Shown: one piece after another, positions 41,658-50,896 of the stretch | How the letters are laid out: each line of letters opens with the position of its first letter | Position numbering within the stretch: position 1 is the first letter of the stretch | NCBI GenBank assembly: GCA_002898015.1 | Contig: BDTM01000016.1 | Span: 102,535-160,843, forward strand | Length of the DNA stretch: 58,309 nt | From: a bacterium BMS3Bbin03 | Lineage (GTDB): Bacteria; Zhuqueibacterota; JdFR-76; BMS3Abin05 | Direction of reading: 5' to 3' | Program-made: the position numbers and the translations under genes | The notes under the pieces: model-generated | The model's input: the letters and a program-made list of their open reading frames with translations, nothing else | Told to the model about the DNA's origin: nothing | Database searches by the model: none

Positions 41658-42284
41658 ATGAAGAGACTTCAATTAGGTGTTTTGGCCTCCGGAAGAGGAT
41701 CGAACTTTGAGGCGATTTTGAGGCACATCGAAGCGGGAAAATTGTGGGCGGATGTGCGTGTGCTTGTGTCCAGCCGTAAAACAGCCGGTGCCCTCGAAGT
41801 AGCCGGAGCCTACGGCATTCCTGCGCTTGCCGTGTCTCGAAAGGATTTTCCCACAGACGAAGCTTTTGATGAGAACCTGCTGGAAATTTTTCAAAAACAC
41901 CATGTGGATTTTCTCATTCTGGCGGGGTATCTTCGCTTGTTAACGCCTGTCCTGATTCATCCGTTTAAAAACAAAATTCTGAATATTCACCCGGCTTTGC
42001 TGCCTTCATTCGGCGGGAAGGGAATGTACGGGCCCCGTGTGCATGAAGCGGTTCTGGAATACGGCTGCAGGGTTTCAGGTGTCACGGTGCATCTTGTGGA
42101 TGAATCCTACGATTCCGGCCCGATTGTGGCGCAGCGGTGCGTGCCGGTTGAAAACGGCGACACCCCGGATACGCTGGCAGCCCGCGTGTTGGAACAGGAG
42201 CATAAAATCTTTCCGGAAGCCCTTCAGTTGTTTGCCGAAGAGCGAATCGCCATAAAAGGGAGACGTGTGTATATTCAGGCTTAA
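41658..42284 (+). CDS. purN: Phosphoribosylglycinamide formyltransferase
   Basis: This enzyme formylates GAR with 10-formyl-tetrahydrofolate in purine synthesis. The 208 residues contain SGRGSNFEAIL, the catalytic Asn/His pair in LNIHPALLPSF, and the Asp in HLVDESYDSGPIV. It starts six bases after the ldcA stop. The folB-folK genes in this window contribute to its cofactor. Confidence 0.95.
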   Translation: MKRLQLGVLASGRGSNFEAILRHIEAGKLWADVRVLVSSRKTAGALEVAGAYGIPALAVSRKDFPTDEAFDENLLEIFQKHHVDFLILAGYLRLLTPVLIHPFKNKILNIHPALLPSFGGKGMYGPRVHEAVLEYGCRVSGVTVHLVDESYDSGPIVAQRCVPVENGDTPDTLAARVLEQEHKIFPEALQLFAEERIAIKGRRVYIQA

Positions 42285-42345
42285 ACGGCTCAATTCAGGT
42301 CTTAATTTATGCCGGGCCTAAAAATCAATTTAATGTGAATCGAAA

Positions 42346-43008
42346 ATGTGGTATCAAAAGAAAAATCGTGTCGCAGTCTTTAGTTTAGTCGTCCTGTTTT
42401 TTTTACAATATTTTCTTTACACCGGCTGCACCAGCCAAAAATCGGAACCGTTTGTAGAAGCGGCATCGGTTGATTCTACGATTATCATCGATTTGCGCTA
42501 TGCCACGCCGAACAATTTTACGGGTCGGGTGCTGTACAAAATTCCCCGGTGCTTTTTGCGAAAATCGGTGGCTGAGCGATTGGCGCGTGTTCAGAGAAAA
42601 CTGCGGGAAAAAGGGCTTGGCCTGAAAATCTGGGACGGCTATCGCCCGCTTTCCGTTCAGAAAAAAATGTGGGCGATTGTGCCGGATTCCCGCTATGTGG
42701 CGAATCCCAAACACGGCTCCCGCCACAATCGCGGCGCGGCCGTCGATGTAACCCTTGTGGATTCCACCGGCATGGAGCTTCACATGCCCACCGGATTTGA
42801 TGATTTCAGCCCAAAAGCCCATCGAGATTGGATGGGCGACGACTCTCTGGCAATTCACAATCGCCGGATTTTAGAAGATGCGATGACATCGGAGGGGTTT
42901 ATTCCGTTGTCAACAGAATGGTGGCATTTCGATGCCCCTAATTGGAAAAACTATCCTATCGAAAATAGTTCGATTCGGGAATTGATTCGAAAAAGTGAGA
43001 GGAAATAA
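42346..43008 (+). CDS. VanX/DdpX-like D-Ala-D-Ala dipeptidase, predicted lipoprotein
   Basis: This 220-residue M15D zinc dipeptidase has an N-terminal membrane segment ending in a lipobox-like YTGC. The zinc ligands are in SRHNRGAAVDV (His and Asp) and EWWHFD (base Glu and His). DLRYATPNNF and WDGYRPL are typical of the family. VanX homologues outside resistance clusters usually recycle D-Ala-D-Ala from the cell wall. There is no VanH or VanA partner, so resistance is unlikely. purH follows two bases later. Confidence 0.88.
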   Translation: MWYQKKNRVAVFSLVVLFFLQYFLYTGCTSQKSEPFVEAASVDSTIIIDLRYATPNNFTGRVLYKIPRCFLRKSVAERLARVQRKLREKGLGLKIWDGYRPLSVQKKMWAIVPDSRYVANPKHGSRHNRGAAVDVTLVDSTGMELHMPTGFDDFSPKAHRDWMGDDSLAIHNRRILEDAMTSEGFIPLSTEWWHFDAPNWKNYPIENSSIRELIRKSERK

Positions 43009-43010
43009 AA

Positions 43011-44570
43011 ATGCCCAAAGTTGGCCGTGCATTAGTGAGTGTTTACCAAAAAGAAGGATTGCTTTCGTTTGTTCAGGAACTGATCAACTTAAACATCGAA
43101 ATTCTTTCGACCGGGGGGACGGCAAAGTTACTGCGTGAACGCAATATGCCGGTCATTCAGGTGTCGGATTACACGGGGTTTCCGGAGATTTTAAACGGAC
43201 GGGTCAAAACACTTCATCCCAAAATTCACGCCGGCATCCTGGCCCTGCGCGATCTGGAGAGTCACATGGACGAATTACGATCCCACGAGATCGAGACGAT
43301 TGATATGGTGGTTGTCAATTTGTATCCGTTTCTCGAGGTCATTCAAAAAAAATCTGTAGATGAAATAGAACTTCTTGAAAATATTGATATCGGCGGGCCA
43401 ACCCTGATTCGCGCGGCAGCGAAAAACTATCTTCATGTTGTGCCCGTCACCGCCCCTGCGCAATACCAGTCGATTCTCTCCGAATTGCGGAAAAACAAGG
43501 GTGATATTTCGGTCGACACGTCTCGAAAACTGGCTGTTGAGGCCTTCCGAAAAGTCGCTCATTACGACGGCATGATTGCCCGGTATTTTGCGGGGAAATT
43601 TGAAATTCCCGAAGAAGTACTGCCCGAAAATCTCTCGATTGCGGTCAGCCACACGTATGAATTGCGCTACGGAGAAAATCCGCACCAAAAGGCCGGCTAT
43701 TACCAGGGGGATCTGACATCAAAAATTTCCGGTCTGGAGCAATTGCACGGCATTCCACTGTCGTATAACAATATTGTGGATGCGGAGGCGGCGATTCGGC
43801 TGGTTCAGGAATTTACGCAGGAGCCGACGGTTGCAATTATTAAGCACACCAATCCCTGTGGGGTGGGAAAAGGTGAGTCGCTTTTAGAAGCGTACCAGCG
43901 GGCGAATGCCACGGATCCGATTTCTTCATTCGGCAGTATTCTTTGCGCCAACAAAAGAGTGGATATGCCGCTGGCTGAAAAACTGCGCAAGCATTTTATA
44001 GAGGTATTATTGGCCCCGGATTTTGCACCGGAGGCGCTCAGGCTTCTTCAGGAGAAAAAGAAGTTGAGAATTATGAGGTTTGATCCGAAAATATTGGAAA
44101 AGCGGTCCGTCAATTATCGGTCTATTCTCAATGGGATGCTGCTTCAGGAGGCGGACAATATTGACCTGGATCAATTACAACTAAAAGTGGTCACAAAGCG
44201 GGAACCCACCGAAGACGAATGGCAGTCTTTGCGGTTCGCCTGGAAAGTTGTGAAACATGTGAAATCGAATGCCATTGTTTTTGTGAATTCTTTCATGGTG
44301 CTTGGCGTGGGGGCCGGGCAAATGTCCCGCGTGGATTCTACTGAATTGGCTGTAAAGAAGGCCAAACAGGCCAAATTGGATTTGAAAGGCTCAGCGGTGG
44401 CTTCGGATGCATTTTTCCCGTTCCGGGACGGACTCGATGAGGCCGTTTCTTCCGGGGCAACAGCCGTCATTCAACCGGGCGGCTCCATCCGGGATGAGGA
44501 GGTGATTCAGGCGGCAAATGAACAAAATGTGGCAATGGTGTTCACCGGTATCCGGCATTTTCGGCATTGA
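43011..44570 (+). CDS. purH: Bifunctional AICAR transformylase/IMP cyclohydrolase
   Basis: This enzyme catalyses the last two steps of IMP synthesis. The 519 residues have the N-terminal cyclohydrolase domain (ILSTGGTAKLL, GRVKTLHPKIHAGIL) and the transformylase domain with the Lys-His pair in IIKHTNPCG. The end QPGGSIRDEEVI with FTGIRHFRH is the normal C-terminus. Confidence 0.96.
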   Translation: MPKVGRALVSVYQKEGLLSFVQELINLNIEILSTGGTAKLLRERNMPVIQVSDYTGFPEILNGRVKTLHPKIHAGILALRDLESHMDELRSHEIETIDMVVVNLYPFLEVIQKKSVDEIELLENIDIGGPTLIRAAAKNYLHVVPVTAPAQYQSILSELRKNKGDISVDTSRKLAVEAFRKVAHYDGMIARYFAGKFEIPEEVLPENLSIAVSHTYELRYGENPHQKAGYYQGDLTSKISGLEQLHGIPLSYNNIVDAEAAIRLVQEFTQEPTVAIIKHTNPCGVGKGESLLEAYQRANATDPISSFGSILCANKRVDMPLAEKLRKHFIEVLLAPDFAPEALRLLQEKKKLRIMRFDPKILEKRSVNYRSILNGMLLQEADNIDLDQLQLKVVTKREPTEDEWQSLRFAWKVVKHVKSNAIVFVNSFMVLGVGAGQMSRVDSTELAVKKAKQAKLDLKGSAVASDAFFPFRDGLDEAVSSGATAVIQPGGSIRDEEVIQAANEQNVAMVFTGIRHFRH

Positions 44571-44602
44571 GCGGTAAAATCTAAAATCTGAAAGGGTTTT
44601 TC

Positions 44603-45634
44603 ATGAAGTTTTCGTTATTGAGTTTTATATCGAACGATATTGCGATTGATTTGGGTACGGCCAATACACTTGTTTTTGTGCGCGGAAGAGGAATTCAGGT
44701 GAATGAACCGTCGCTGGTGGCGGTTCGTCGTCTCGATCAGAAAATTGTGGCATTTGGGACGGAAGCCCGTGAAATGCTGGGGCGAACGCCGGGTGAGATT
44801 ACCACGATTCGTCCCCTGCGGGACGGCGTGATTGCAGATTTCGAATTGGCGGAAGAGATGATTCGCTATTTCATCCGCAGAGTACAGGCAAACCGTTTTA
44901 TGCGTCCGACCGTTGTGATTGGAATTCCTTCGGGGATTACGGAAGTCGAAAAACGCGCGGTTCGGGATTCAGCCGAACACGCCGGCGCCCGTGAAGTCTT
45001 TTTGGTAGAAGAGCCGATGGCGGCGGCCATCGGAATGGGGCTGCCGGTGCATGAACCCGTAGGCAGCATGGTGGTGGACGTCGGCGGCGGCACGACTGAA
45101 ATTGCGGTGATTTCACTTTCGGGAATTGTCACCAGTATCTCGATCCGAATCGCCGGTGACGAGATGAATGATTCTATTATTCAATATTTGAAAAGAAAGT
45201 ACAATTTGCTAATCGGCGAAAAAAGTGCCGAAATAATCAAGATGAAAATCGGTTCGGTCCCGCCTTACAAAGAAAAAGCGGGCATGAAAGTAAAAGGGCG
45301 CGATTTGGTAAAAGGCATTCCGAAAACCATTGAAATCAATTCGATTGAAATTCAGGAAGCGCTTGATGAACCGGTCAGCTCCATTGTTGAAGCCGTGCGT
45401 CTGACGCTTGAAAAAACCCCTCCCGAATTATCAGCCGATATTCTGGACAGGGGAATTATGCTGACGGGCGGCGGCGCACTCTTACACGGCCTCGACGCGA
45501 AGTTACGCGAGGTTACCAATCTCCCGGTAAATGTGGCCGAAGACCCGCTCACCTGTGTGGTTCGGGGGACGGGGGAGATTATTGAAAATATTAGTAAGTT
45601 TCAAAAAGTGCTCAATCGATCAAAACTTTATTAA
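44603..45634 (+). CDS. mreB: Rod shape-determining protein MreB
   Basis: This bacterial actin directs side-wall growth. The 343 residues carry the nucleotide motifs IDLGTANTLVFV, VVDVGGGTTEIAVIS and MLTGGGALLHGLD. It heads the order mreB-mreC-mreD-mrdA-rodA, the conserved elongasome cluster, and implies a rod-shaped cell. A GAAAGGG site precedes the ATG. Confidence 0.97.
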   Translation: MKFSLLSFISNDIAIDLGTANTLVFVRGRGIQVNEPSLVAVRRLDQKIVAFGTEAREMLGRTPGEITTIRPLRDGVIADFELAEEMIRYFIRRVQANRFMRPTVVIGIPSGITEVEKRAVRDSAEHAGAREVFLVEEPMAAAIGMGLPVHEPVGSMVVDVGGGTTEIAVISLSGIVTSISIRIAGDEMNDSIIQYLKRKYNLLIGEKSAEIIKMKIGSVPPYKEKAGMKVKGRDLVKGIPKTIEINSIEIQEALDEPVSSIVEAVRLTLEKTPPELSADILDRGIMLTGGGALLHGLDAKLREVTNLPVNVAEDPLTCVVRGTGEIIENISKFQKVLNRSKLY

Positions 45635-45650
45635 TTTCTGTGAGAAGTCA

Positions 45651-46442
45651 ATGCTGCGTTGGGAAACACACTTACATCAATTGAGAGATTACATTCTCCT
45701 GTTTTTGCTTTTAAGTTTTTCTTTGATATTGATAAACTTGAATTCAAACCCGCAGGTACGCTGGCTGCACGGCTTTTCATTAAATTTAATCGGAAATTTA
45801 CAGAACACGATGCATTTCTGGGGGAAAGTTCGGCAGTTGGAAAACGAAAATGATGAATTGCGTTCTCGCGTGGCAGACCTGACGTATAAAAACAGCCTGA
45901 TGCAGGAAGCCTATCTTTCCAATATTCGTCTCAGAAATCTTTTGAAATACAAAAAATCTTCTTCTTTTAAATTAGTCACCGCCGTTGTAATCGGACAGAA
46001 TTACCATGGATTTTCACACGCACTTTTGATCAATAGCGGCAAAAAACAGGGATTAGAAGAAAAGCTGCCGGTTCTGTCTTCGGATGGACTCGTTGGGAAA
46101 ATTGCCCTGATCGGGAGTCATTATGCGGTTGTCCAGCCGCTTGACGATGTTAATTTTAGAGTAAGCGCCATGATCCAGAGAAATCGTGTGGTCGGTATTT
46201 TTACTCCCGGGAAATCAGGAAAATATTTTTTAAATTATGTCCCGATTCAATCCAATGTCAAAAAGGGAGACGTTGTGGTCACTTCCGGATACAGCAATGT
46301 ATTTCCGAAAGGTATCAAAATTGGTGTAGTCACCCAGGTGGGTGCGGCAAAAAATAAATTGTTTAAGAAAATAGAGGTCACTCCGGGCGTCCAAACGGAA
46401 AGAGTTGAAAATGTATTTGTTGTTTTAAAAAAAGCGCGCTAA
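45651..46442 (+). CDS. mreC: Rod shape-determining protein MreC
   Basis: This inner membrane protein links MreB to periplasmic wall enzymes. The 263 residues have one transmembrane helix (about 13-33), a coiled coil (about 60-95; VRQLENENDELRSRVADL), and the beta-rich periplasmic domain with the conserved GKSGKYFLNYVP and KKGDVVVTSGY. The start chosen is ATG 45651; a longer frame from 45531 would run into the mreB 3' end. Confidence 0.92.
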   Translation: MLRWETHLHQLRDYILLFLLLSFSLILINLNSNPQVRWLHGFSLNLIGNLQNTMHFWGKVRQLENENDELRSRVADLTYKNSLMQEAYLSNIRLRNLLKYKKSSSFKLVTAVVIGQNYHGFSHALLINSGKKQGLEEKLPVLSSDGLVGKIALIGSHYAVVQPLDDVNFRVSAMIQRNRVVGIFTPGKSGKYFLNYVPIQSNVKKGDVVVTSGYSNVFPKGIKIGVVTQVGAAKNKLFKKIEVTPGVQTERVENVFVVLKKAR

Positions 46443-46937
46443 ATGACGAATTTTGGTCTTTTAATTCTATTTTTATTTTTCTTTGTGTTACAACTTTTTT
46501 TTATCCCTCTTCTGGAAATAAAAGGAATTAAACCGGATCTTTTGTTGGTGTTTGTGATTTTGGTGGGCCTTCAGAGGGAACGCTTTTGGGGTACGCTTGT
46601 TGGTTTCTTTGTAGGGCTTTTACAGGATTTATTTTGCACCGGATTTTTGGGCGTTTTTACGATTGCAAAAACGATTTCGGGCTTTCTGGTGCGGGCGTTC
46701 TCTGAAAAATCGGTCAATAACGGCGTCCTGAATTTTGGAGGCATTGTGTTTGCCATAGGTCTTATTCACAATTTTTTGGTCGATTGGATTTCGGCGTGGG
46801 GAACGCATGTTTCCATATTAATCATGCTGTTTCGATTTGTAATTCCGGGGGCATTTTATACAGCCGTGTTGGCAATGATTGTGTACGAACTACTTCCCAA
46901 AAACGTTTTTAGGCAATATGAATACGAATCCAGATGA
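46443..46937 (+). CDS. mreD: Rod shape-determining protein MreD
   Basis: This 164-residue hydrophobic protein has about five membrane helices. The pattern IKPDLLLVFVILVGL followed by GTLVGFFVGLLQDLF is characteristic of MreD. The start abuts the mreC stop, and its 3' end overlaps the PBP2 gene by 20 bases. Confidence 0.92.
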   Translation: MTNFGLLILFLFFFVLQLFFIPLLEIKGIKPDLLLVFVILVGLQRERFWGTLVGFFVGLLQDLFCTGFLGVFTIAKTISGFLVRAFSEKSVNNGVLNFGGIVFAIGLIHNFLVDWISAWGTHVSILIMLFRFVIPGAFYTAVLAMIVYELLPKNVFRQYEYESR

Positions 46938-48753
46938 AAATCATTTTTTTTCAATTCCCAAAAAATATCTTTATTTTGGCCTGACGGGTTTATTGTTTTT
47001 GCTGTTGGTCTGGAGGCTGTTTTATCTCCAGATTTATGCCACTAAAAAGTATTATCTTCAATCACAGAAAAACCATATCCGGGAGGTTGTGCTCGAGCCT
47101 TTAAGGGGGATCATTTACGACCGGGACGGACGCGTGTTGGTGGATGATCATCCCGCGTATTCCGTGTATGTGACTCCCTACGAAATCCGCCATCTGCCTC
47201 GGCTTCTGAATCGGCTGGGCGCAATCTTAAAAATGTCCCCCCCGGAGATGAGAGCGTATATCAAGAGAAGACAAAACGGCCGGTTCAGACCGGTTCGTTT
47301 GAAACGCCAGATCAGTTTTAAAGAAGTTTCTTTGCTCGAGGAGAATAAGCTGACGTTACCCGGCGTCGGGCTCTGGATTGAACCCAAACGTTTTTATCCT
47401 TCGCCTGCGAGGGCGACTCATGTGCTGGGGTATATCGGAGAAATCTCCAATTCAGAATTGAAGACACTGGCAAAAAAGGGTTACAAAAAGGGCGATCTGA
47501 TCGGTAAACGGGGGATCGAGGCGGAATACGATGCTGCCCTTCGCGGTAAGGAAGGTGTGGAATACGTGGAAGTGGATGCCCAGGGCAGGGAAGTTCGGAA
47601 ATTACCGAAGGAAAATGCCATTGCACCCGTGCCCGGGAAAAATCTCATTTTAAGCATCGACTCGGATTTGCAGGCGCTTGCAGAAAAAAAACTGGTGAAT
47701 TTGCGCGGCAGCGTCGTCATGCTGGATACCCGGGACGGATCCGTTTTGGCTCTTGCCAGTATGCCCGATTATGATTTGAACAAATTTGCCGGGGTTATTA
47801 CCCATAAAATCTGGAAAGACTATTTTCTGAATTCCAAGAATCCGATGTACAATCGGGCGGTTCAAAGTTCCTATCCTCCGGGCTCCTCATACAAGCCGGT
47901 CACCGCGGTTGCCGGATTGAATTCTAAAATCATTACGAAGAATTTTAAGGTGTTTTGCAGAGGTTTTTTGCGGTACGGCAGAAGAAATTACTATTGCTGG
48001 TACAGAAAAGGGCACGGATTACTCGATCTGATTCATGGTATTGAGAATTCATGCAACGTGTATTTTTACACGCTTGGGATTAAAATCGGAGTCGACGTCT
48101 GGGCCGATTATTCCAGGCGATTTCATTTCGGGCAGAAAACTGGGATCGATCTGCCGTCTGAGAATGCCGGTCTTGTTCCGGACCGAAATTATCTGGACAA
48201 AAAATTTGGAAAGAATAAATGGTCGAAAGGGCTCATGCTGAATATGGCAATCGGCCAGGGGGATTTGCTGGTGACACCGCTTCAAATGGCCCAGCTTGCG
48301 CTGCTGCTCGCAAATGACGGGAAAGGATTCCGCCCGCACCTGCTGCTTGGTATTCAGGATCCGGTTACCGGAAAAATCGAACCCGTTAAAGCCGATTCTT
48401 TTCAGATTAGCGTGGATCCAAAAAATATTGAAATCGTAAAAGAGGGCATGCGGCTGGTGGTAAACGGCCCAACCGGTACGGGCCGTCGGGCGAGATTGGC
48501 CCATATCATTGTGGCCGGAAAAACCGGGACCACCCAGAATCCGCACGGCAGGGACCATGCCTGGTTTATCGCTTTTGCGCCGTTCAATCATCCTGAAGTG
48601 GCCATTGCCGTGATGGTTGAAAACGGTGGATATGGCGGAAGTGTGGCGGCGCCCATTGCACACGATATGCTTCAACTTTATTTTAACAAAAATCCTGTCC
48701 GGACAGAATCGGGCAGAATTGCCATGAAGAAAGAAAAGACTGAAATTCCGTGA
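46918..48753 (+). CDS. mrdA: Penicillin-binding protein 2, elongation transpeptidase
   Basis: This class B PBP crosslinks peptidoglycan with RodA. The 611 residues start with a membrane anchor (about 16-36), then the pedestal domain with EPLRGIIYDRDG and GKRGIEAEYD. The transpeptidase active site is Ser323 in SSYK, with SCN in ENSCNVYFY and KTG at 535-537 (KTGTTQNPHG). ATG 46918 is chosen because family alignment starts just before the anchor; a frame from 46879 lies deep inside mreD. Confidence 0.94.
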   Translation: MNTNPDENHFFSIPKKYLYFGLTGLLFLLLVWRLFYLQIYATKKYYLQSQKNHIREVVLEPLRGIIYDRDGRVLVDDHPAYSVYVTPYEIRHLPRLLNRLGAILKMSPPEMRAYIKRRQNGRFRPVRLKRQISFKEVSLLEENKLTLPGVGLWIEPKRFYPSPARATHVLGYIGEISNSELKTLAKKGYKKGDLIGKRGIEAEYDAALRGKEGVEYVEVDAQGREVRKLPKENAIAPVPGKNLILSIDSDLQALAEKKLVNLRGSVVMLDTRDGSVLALASMPDYDLNKFAGVITHKIWKDYFLNSKNPMYNRAVQSSYPPGSSYKPVTAVAGLNSKIITKNFKVFCRGFLRYGRRNYYCWYRKGHGLLDLIHGIENSCNVYFYTLGIKIGVDVWADYSRRFHFGQKTGIDLPSENAGLVPDRNYLDKKFGKNKWSKGLMLNMAIGQGDLLVTPLQMAQLALLLANDGKGFRPHLLLGIQDPVTGKIEPVKADSFQISVDPKNIEIVKEGMRLVVNGPTGTGRRARLAHIIVAGKTGTTQNPHGRDHAWFIAFAPFNHPEVAIAVMVENGGYGGSVAAPIAHDMLQLYFNKNPVRTESGRIAMKKEKTEIP

Positions 48754-49985
48754 GAGACGCTTTATTTTTAAAAACATTCAAAAAATTTGACTGGCTGTTG
48801 TTTTTTGCAATGGTTTGTCTGCTGATCATTGGAGTGATCGCAATTTACAGCGCCACCTTCAGCAGCGGCTCGGATTATTTAAAACAAAATTATGAAAGAC
48901 AGATCATTTGGGCAGGAATCGGCTTTCTCCTGTTTTTTTTAACCGTCGCCGTTCACTTTAAATATTATCAGGCGTTTGCGTACGTTTTATATGGCGTTTC
49001 GATTTTTTTCTTAATCTTGGTATTGATTATGGGGAATAGGGGCGGCGGTGCGGTTCGCTGGATTGCCTTTGGAGGAATCAAATTTCAGCCTTCCGAGTGG
49101 GCCAAGCTTTTCACCATATTTGCTCTCGCCAGGTATTTGTCGGACAATGTCCACCAGATTAGAAGTTCAAAGGTTCTTGCCATCGCGCTTGCCATCGGTC
49201 TTCTGCCGATGGTTTTAATCTTTAAAGAACCGGATCTCGGCACCTCGCTGGTTTTCGCCGCAATTATCGGGTCTGTTTTATTCTGGGCGGATGTATCCCC
49301 TTTGGCTCTGTTTTTAATTGCCGCTCCATTTTTGACCATGCTGGCTTCTTTTAATTTTTATGCCTTTTTTGCGGTAATGATATTGATTGCCGGCATACTT
49401 TATATTGTGAAGCGGCCGTTAATATTCAGTATTGGAAATGTCTTATTAAATCTATTCGTTGGAATTGTGACCCCCTTCTTCTGGAATTCATTACATGCCT
49501 ATCAGCAACAGCGGCTCCTCACATTTCTTGGTTTGGTGTCTGATCCCAGAGGATTAAGCTACCAGGTCATTCAATCGAAAGTGGCCATTGGATCGGGTGG
49601 TTTCTGGGGGAAAGGCTTTTTACATGGGACGCAAACCCAGCTTCGCTTTTTGCCGGCTCAACACACGGATTTTATTTTTTCAGTGATCGGCGAAGAGTTA
49701 GGCTTCATCGGAGGGATGGTGGTTTTAATTCTCTTTGCGGTCATTCTCTTCCGGGGATTCCGGATTGCGGCAAACACCAAGAATCGTTTTGCCGGATTGC
49801 TTGGAATTGGTGTCACGACTATGTTTTTATACCATGTGGTCGTCAATATCGGAATGGTTACGGGGATTATGCCGGTCACCGGTCTTCCGCTTCCGTTTAT
49901 CAGTTACGGAGGCTCATTTGTGCTGGTGAGTATGGTTGCAATGGGGGTACTGGTCAATGTTTCGATGAGAAAATATGAGTATTAA
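48750..49985 (+). CDS. rodA: Peptidoglycan glycosyltransferase RodA
   Basis: This SEDS-family polymerase builds glycan strands during elongation. The 411 residues contain about ten membrane helices. Conserved blocks are RWIAFGGIKFQPSEWAKL, FKEPDLGTSLVF, LPAQHTDFIFSVIGEELGF and PVTGLPLPFISYGGSF. The GTG start overlaps the PBP2 stop by four bases. Confidence 0.95.
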   Translation: MRDALFLKTFKKFDWLLFFAMVCLLIIGVIAIYSATFSSGSDYLKQNYERQIIWAGIGFLLFFLTVAVHFKYYQAFAYVLYGVSIFFLILVLIMGNRGGGAVRWIAFGGIKFQPSEWAKLFTIFALARYLSDNVHQIRSSKVLAIALAIGLLPMVLIFKEPDLGTSLVFAAIIGSVLFWADVSPLALFLIAAPFLTMLASFNFYAFFAVMILIAGILYIVKRPLIFSIGNVLLNLFVGIVTPFFWNSLHAYQQQRLLTFLGLVSDPRGLSYQVIQSKVAIGSGGFWGKGFLHGTQTQLRFLPAQHTDFIFSVIGEELGFIGGMVVLILFAVILFRGFRIAANTKNRFAGLLGIGVTTMFLYHVVVNIGMVTGIMPVTGLPLPFISYGGSFVLVSMVAMGVLVNVSMRKYEY

Positions 49986-50008
49986 TTTATTTTAATCCGG
50001 GAAGAAGA

Positions 50009-50824
50009 ATGCATCCTATTTTATTTAAAATCGGTTGGTTTGAGGTTCACAGTTACGGGGTTATGCTTGCAATTGCTTTTGTATCGGGAATCTGGCTGTC
50101 TGTTGTAAGAGCTAAAAAGAGTGGATTGGATCCGAACAAAATAATGGATCTCTCTGTTCTGATCATTATCTCCGCAATCGTGGGCTCTCGTATTGCTTAC
50201 GTGCTTCCCCACATGGATGAATTCAGAGGACACTGGCTGGATACAATTAATCCCATTCAGAGTAATGGGCAAATTGGCATTGCGGGTTTAACCATTCTCG
50301 GCGGCGTCATTCTGGCTCTCGTGGTTACCTTTCTGTATGCGTGGTGGAAAAAACTGCCTGTCTGGAAATTGGCAGACGTCTTTGCTCCGGCGATAGCACT
50401 GGGAATTTTTGTCGGCAGAATCGGGTGTTTCTTAAACGGATGCTGTTATGGCATACCGACGAATTCCCCGATCGGCATGGTCTTTCCGGAAAACAGTCCG
50501 GCCGGATTTGCTTTTCCCCATCAGCATATCTATCCGACGGAGCTATTTTCTTCTTTTTACGGCCTGCTGATCTTTCTGATCTTGCTCTGGGCCGAAAAAA
50601 AGTACAAAACATTTGACGGGTTTACTTTTTTACTTTTGTGGGCTTTGTACGGAGCGGCTCGCTTTACGGTTGACTTTTTTAGATATTATGAGAATAGTAT
50701 GGTCTTGGCGCGCATTCATGGCGTGAGCTTCTCCTTGAATCAGGGAGTCAGCCTGTTGTTAGTGATTGTTTCGGTGTTCTTGTTATTTTATTTTCATAAG
50801 CGTAAAGTTCCAAAAAAGGCTTGA
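50009..50824 (+). CDS. lgt: Prolipoprotein diacylglyceryl transferase
   Basis: This membrane enzyme adds diacylglycerol to the lipobox Cys of prolipoproteins. The 271 residues include about seven membrane helices, the HSYGVMLAIAF start motif, and the signature GRIGCFLNGCCYG. Its substrates would include the lipoproteins predicted in this window (2096, 22359, 42346, 50897). It follows rodA by 23 bases. Confidence 0.95.
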   Translation: MHPILFKIGWFEVHSYGVMLAIAFVSGIWLSVVRAKKSGLDPNKIMDLSVLIIISAIVGSRIAYVLPHMDEFRGHWLDTINPIQSNGQIGIAGLTILGGVILALVVTFLYAWWKKLPVWKLADVFAPAIALGIFVGRIGCFLNGCCYGIPTNSPIGMVFPENSPAGFAFPHQHIYPTELFSSFYGLLIFLILLWAEKKYKTFDGFTFLLLWALYGAARFTVDFFRYYENSMVLARIHGVSFSLNQGVSLLLVIVSVFLLFYFHKRKVPKKA

Positions 50825-50849
50825 CTTTTTAGCCTAACTTTTATAAATT
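50821..50849 (+). promoter_or_regulatory. Possible promoter of the coiled-coil lipoprotein gene
   Basis: TTGACT (50821-50826) overlaps the lgt stop codon; TAAATT (50844-50849) follows after 17 bases. The -10 is a partial match, so this is tentative. Confidence 0.4.
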
Positions 50850-50896
50850 CAATAAATAAGATTTTATCAGATAGAATAATAGGATTAAGGGAGGAA

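Noticed and set aside
42346..43008. Vancomycin resistance gene (vanX)
   Set aside because: The protein is VanX-like, but no vanH, vanA or regulator lies nearby; cell-wall turnover is the better reading.
48049..48777. 242-residue minus-strand open frame opposite the PBP2 gene
   Set aside because: It lies entirely opposite a well-supported gene, has no ribosome site or recognisable domain, and its composition follows the sense codons.
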